Of a stretch of 64,000 bases of DNA, positions 63,495 to 64,000 are shown in pieces. Every line of letters begins with the position of its first letter. Position 1 is the stretch's first letter. A program made the translations under genes and the position numbers. This stretch comes from Macrostomum hystrix (lineage: Eukaryota; Platyhelminthes; Macrostomidae): assembly GCA_950097015.1 (NCBI GenBank), contig CATNEN010000005.1:5819501-5883500 (forward strand), written 5' to 3'. The notes beneath the pieces were generated by a model. That model was not told the origin of the DNA and made no database searches. It saw only the letters and a list, made by a program, of their open reading frames with translations.

Positions 63495-63589
63495 GTAAGT
63501 GTCACTTTAATAACGGATGTACTTTTAATCATTTAAATAGAATCGAAAGGATTCTATTTGCCAGTGGCACAGTCAAAGCTATTTTACGG

Positions 63590-63775
63590 CGGTTCCAAAA
63601 GCTGTGTACAGCCATTCAGTCCGCAGACTCAGAAGCCGCCACACGTAAAAAATTATACCAAAGATGATGTTCGTACCCATTGTACAGCTGAGTAAGCTCA
63701 ATGATACAAATTTTCTACTGAGCTTCGAACTCTTGACCTCTCTAGTCTAAAGTCCAAAGCTTTTAAGACATAGGC
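63590..63775 (-). mobile_element. SINE fragment with B-box-like motif
   Basis: On the minus strand: GAGAGGTCAAGAGTTCGAAG (B-box region), TACTCAGCTGTACAATGGGT and GCGGACTGAATGGCTGTACA. The last block matches the inverted SINE-A tail, and a GGTCGAGAGTTCGAGTCAC relative occurs near 46670. Probably a distinct or composite SINE. Confidence 0.5.
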
Positions 63776-63809
63776 TCCTTATCGGAGAGAATAAGGAGCC
63801 TAATTGTGC

Positions 63810-64000
63810 GCTCTTGAAGGCCAATCTCCAAGGCACAGCGGGAGTGTACACTGCCTGACGATGAGAAAGTCAGGGCAGATGTACACAGCTGTGTGAGAGG
63901 GTGCCTGTGTACGGTATCTGTATGTGCTCTCAGGAGACAGCGAATGGGCAGAATTGCCTCTAGTGGGATTAGTGTCACCATTGCCCGCAGCCCTCCTGCA
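63810..64000 (+). mobile_element. SINE-B copy cut by the window end
   Basis: CTCCAAGGCACAGCGGGAGT, GACGATGAGAAAGTCAGGGC, TGTACACAGCTGTGTGAGAG, GCAGAATTGCCTCTAGTGGG and CATTGCCCGCAGCCCTCCTG at the last bases of the window. Close to the family consensus, so probably young. Confidence 0.88.

Overview
This is a window of animal nuclear DNA. Genes are split by spliceosomal GT-AG introns, dispersed tRNA-derived SINEs are frequent, and there is one intact mariner and at least one hAT-type MITE. The protein set (ECT2 RhoGEF, PACS sorting adaptor, FOXRED2-type ER oxidoreductase, DEG/ENaC channel, beta-1,3-galactosyltransferase, Mab-21-domain protein) is metazoan. SINE density, minisatellite load and polyQ-rich proteins suggest a spiralian invertebrate such as a free-living flatworm or mollusc, but the sequence alone does not fix the species.

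Layout. 1-540: tail of a LINE reverse transcriptase (minus). 1.57-3.07 kb: single-exon GT31 glycosyltransferase (plus) behind a TATA/CCAAT promoter; a 24-bp minisatellite starts on its stop codon and runs to 4.9 kb. 5-11.1 kb: intergenic, two SINEs and two arrays. 11.1-23.9 kb: complete ECT2-like gene (minus), 8 coding exons, 1184 aa. 23.9-28.3 kb: AT-rich intergenic. 28.3-44.6 kb: complete PACS gene (minus), 10 coding exons, 1106 aa, with an intact mariner in one intron. 48.2-50.1 kb: single-exon DEG/ENaC channel (minus). 53.3-58.3 kb: FOXRED2-like gene (plus), 4 exons. 60.3-63.5 kb: Mab-21-domain gene with C-terminal membrane helices (plus), apparently frameshifted and open at both ends.

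The dominant feature is tandem repetition. I count 23 minisatellite arrays (units mostly 14-40 bp) covering roughly 20 kb, about 30% of the window. All seven ECT2 introns and seven of nine PACS introns contain one array, and units usually differ from intron to intron. One array family (units near 16 bp, related to TCTCCCGTGTCTAATC) lies inside a hAT-like MITE: one copy has inverted ends and a perfect 8-bp target duplication, a second copy shares flanking element sequence, and two more loci look related. Two other arrays end in another shared terminal motif (CAGTRGCGTAGC). This suggests at least some intronic arrays grew inside MITEs.

The genes do not form one pathway. Exon models were read by hand from splice sites, reading-frame continuity and recalled family similarity; no alignment or transcript data were available. 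Very long open frames inside arrays (643, 638, 1294 and 1141 aa) are repeat artefacts and are not called as genes.
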